DNA of 64,000 bases. It comes from Denitrobaculum tricleocarpae (lineage in GTDB: Bacteria > Pseudomonadota > Alphaproteobacteria > Kiloniellales > Kiloniellaceae). Made by a program: the position numbers and the translations under genes. The notes beneath the pieces were generated by a model. That model was not told where the DNA came from. It was given only the letters and a program-made list of their open reading frames with translations, and ran no database searches. Positions 62,949 to 64,000 of this stretch are shown here, one piece after another (the first letter of the stretch is position 1; each line of letters begins with the position of its first letter). The stretch is from assembly GCF_007004665.1 (NCBI RefSeq), contig NZ_ML660052.1, forward strand, positions 1 to 64,000. The letters are read 5' to 3'.

Positions 62949-64000
62949 CCGACAACCTCCCTGCCATGCAGAAGCGCTCTGCCGTCGTCCTCGGCGAAGA
63001 GGTGAACGGCCCGGGGCGGAATGGAAAAAGCGACCTCGGCGCCGAGCGCGTCGTCAACGCGGCCATAACTGACCGCCACCATGGCCTGTCCCGCCGTCTC
63101 GATCACCACATGGGTCTGGTCGCCGAGCCATTGGTTCGACACCAGCAGGCCCCGGGTGTCACCTTTGCCCAGCGCCACACTGTGCGGTCGGACGCCCAGA
63201 TGTACCGATGCGCCGTCCTGAAGAGCGCTGCCGGGAGGACGGACGATTTCGCCCAGCTCCACGCTGAATCCGCTCGCGGAACCGGCCCCTTCAACCGCGA
63301 CACTCACCTGGCCGTCCTGTGCGGAGAGCTTCGCCGGAAAAACGTTCATGGGCGGTTCGCCGATAAAGGTCGCGACAAAAAGGTTCGCGGGCCGGTCCTT
63401 GAGTTCGGCGGGGCTGGCGATCTGTTGCAGCACGCCGTCTTCCATCACCGCGATCCTGTCGGCGAGGGCGTTTGCCTCGGTCTGATCGTGGGTGACGAAA
63501 ACCGACGTCAGGCCTTGCTCGATCAGGTAGCTCTTGATCCGCCCGCGCAGAACCGAGCGCAGTTGCGGCTCCAGCTGCGACATGGGTTCATCGAGCAGAT
63601 AGAGATCAGCTTTGCGGATCAGGGCACGGGCCAGGCTGGCACGCTGCTGCTGACCGCCGGAGAGCGACGAGGGATATTTGTCCAGGATAGGCCCGATTTC
63701 CAGAAGCGCCGAGATATGATCGACCTTCCGCTTGACCTCGCTCTGTTCGAGTTTCGCTGCCTTTAGGGCAAAGGCGATGTTGTCACGGACCGTCAAGGGC
63801 GGGTAGAGCGAATAACCCTCGAAGGCCATGGCGACATTGCGCTTTGCCGGCGGCAGGCTGTCGATCCGCCGTCCGGCCAGATTGATTTCCCCCCGGCTGA
63901 CGGTCTCGAAACCGGCAATCATACGCAGGGTCGAGGTCTTGCCGCAGCCGGAGGATCCCAGCAGCGCGACGATCTCGCCCTGGCCGACCTCCATGGAAAA
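62945..64000 (-). CDS. Sugar/polyol ABC transporter ATP-binding protein (5' end outside window)
   Basis: At least 351 residues; the frame continues past the right edge (FSMEVGQ), so the ATG at 63994 is not the true start. Walker A is LLGSSGCGKTSTLRM, the signature is LSGGQQQRASLARAL, Walker B is DLYLLDEPMSQLEP, and a C-terminal MalK-type regulatory domain (TOBE/OB) spans about 240-345. Two positions are unusual: the Q-loop reads AFEGYSLYPPLTV (Glu in place of Gln), and the D-loop is SQLE rather than SALD. This resembles a degenerate partner in two-ATPase glycerol/polyol importers. It is the first visible gene of the polyol operon. Confidence 0.88.
   Translation of the reverse strand, partial: FSMEVGQGEIVALLGSSGCGKTSTLRMIAGFETVSRGEINLAGRRIDSLPPAKRNVAMAFEGYSLYPPLTVRDNIAFALKAAKLEQSEVKRKVDHISALLEIGPILDKYPSSLSGGQQQRASLARALIRKADLYLLDEPMSQLEPQLRSVLRGRIKSYLIEQGLTSVFVTHDQTEANALADRIAVMEDGVLQQIASPAELKDRPANLFVATFIGEPPMNVFPAKLSAQDGQVSVAVEGAGSASGFSVELGEIVRPPGSALQDGASVHLGVRPHSVALGKGDTRGLLVSNQWLGDQTHVVIETAGQAMVAVSYGRVDDALGAEVAFSIPPRAVHLFAEDDGRALLHGREVVG

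Overview
The window looks like the chromosome of a G+C-rich alphaproteobacterium (by eye about 60 % G+C). The gene content suggests a heterotroph of the Rhodospirillales/Kiloniellales type: a urt-ure urea cluster, glycine-betaine uptake with MttB- and DMGDH-family enzymes, and a polyol kinase/GlpD cluster. The lineage is an inference. No rRNA, tRNA or CRISPR was seen. Both window edges cut genes: an IS5-type transposase on the left and an ABC ATPase on the right.

Layout. 0-3 kb: transposase tail, then a LysR regulator divergent from methylmalonate-semialdehyde dehydrogenase (mmsA). 2.8-6 kb: a translationally coupled, exported pair made of a di-haem (DHOR) protein and a CRTAC1/FG-GAP protein. 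6-14.3 kb: a lipoprotein, an Asp/Asn-hydroxylase-like protein, an alpha/beta hydrolase, then a P-loop protein, an ABC exporter and a histidine kinase, with an OmpR-type response regulator further on. Four 11-bp repeat units lie in front of the P-loop/ABC/kinase run. 14.4-18.1 kb: a LysR regulator, a hydrolase, a secreted protein with two LCCL domains and a small membrane protein.

18.1-22.4 kb is a lower-G+C island. It starts with a decayed copy of the response-regulator 3' end. It then holds a four-gene restriction-modification operon on the minus strand: a 42-residue ribbon-helix-helix-like micro-protein, an Mrr-type nuclease, an m4C-type methyltransferase and an HNH nuclease. A perfect 12-bp inverted repeat lies in front of this operon.

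22.4-33.2 kb is one collinear minus-strand urea cluster, urtABCDE-ureDABCEFG. A good sigma-54 promoter match precedes urtA, which fits nitrogen-limitation control. 33.5-45.5 kb appears devoted to quaternary or methylated amines: a LysR regulator, an MttB-family methyltransferase without pyrrolysine, a DMGDH/GcvT-family oxidoreductase, a LacI regulator with two candidate operators, a DegT-type aminotransferase, and a ProXVW betaine ABC transporter whose permease has an unusual N-terminal extension.

45.7-49.2 kb: a secreted candidate sensor protein with a chemoreceptor, then NsrR divergent from a truncated haemoglobin with an NsrR-like operator between them. 49.3-53.3 kb: a membrane-stress operon encoding an RHH-like protein, PspA, YqiJ and a YqiK flotillin. 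53.5-64 kb: a DMT exporter, then a minus-strand polyol/sugar-phosphate operon (ABC ATPase, two FGGY kinases, a 2-hydroxyacid dehydrogenase, two class II aldolases, GlpD and a HAD phosphatase). One of the aldolases carries a histone-H1-like basic tail.
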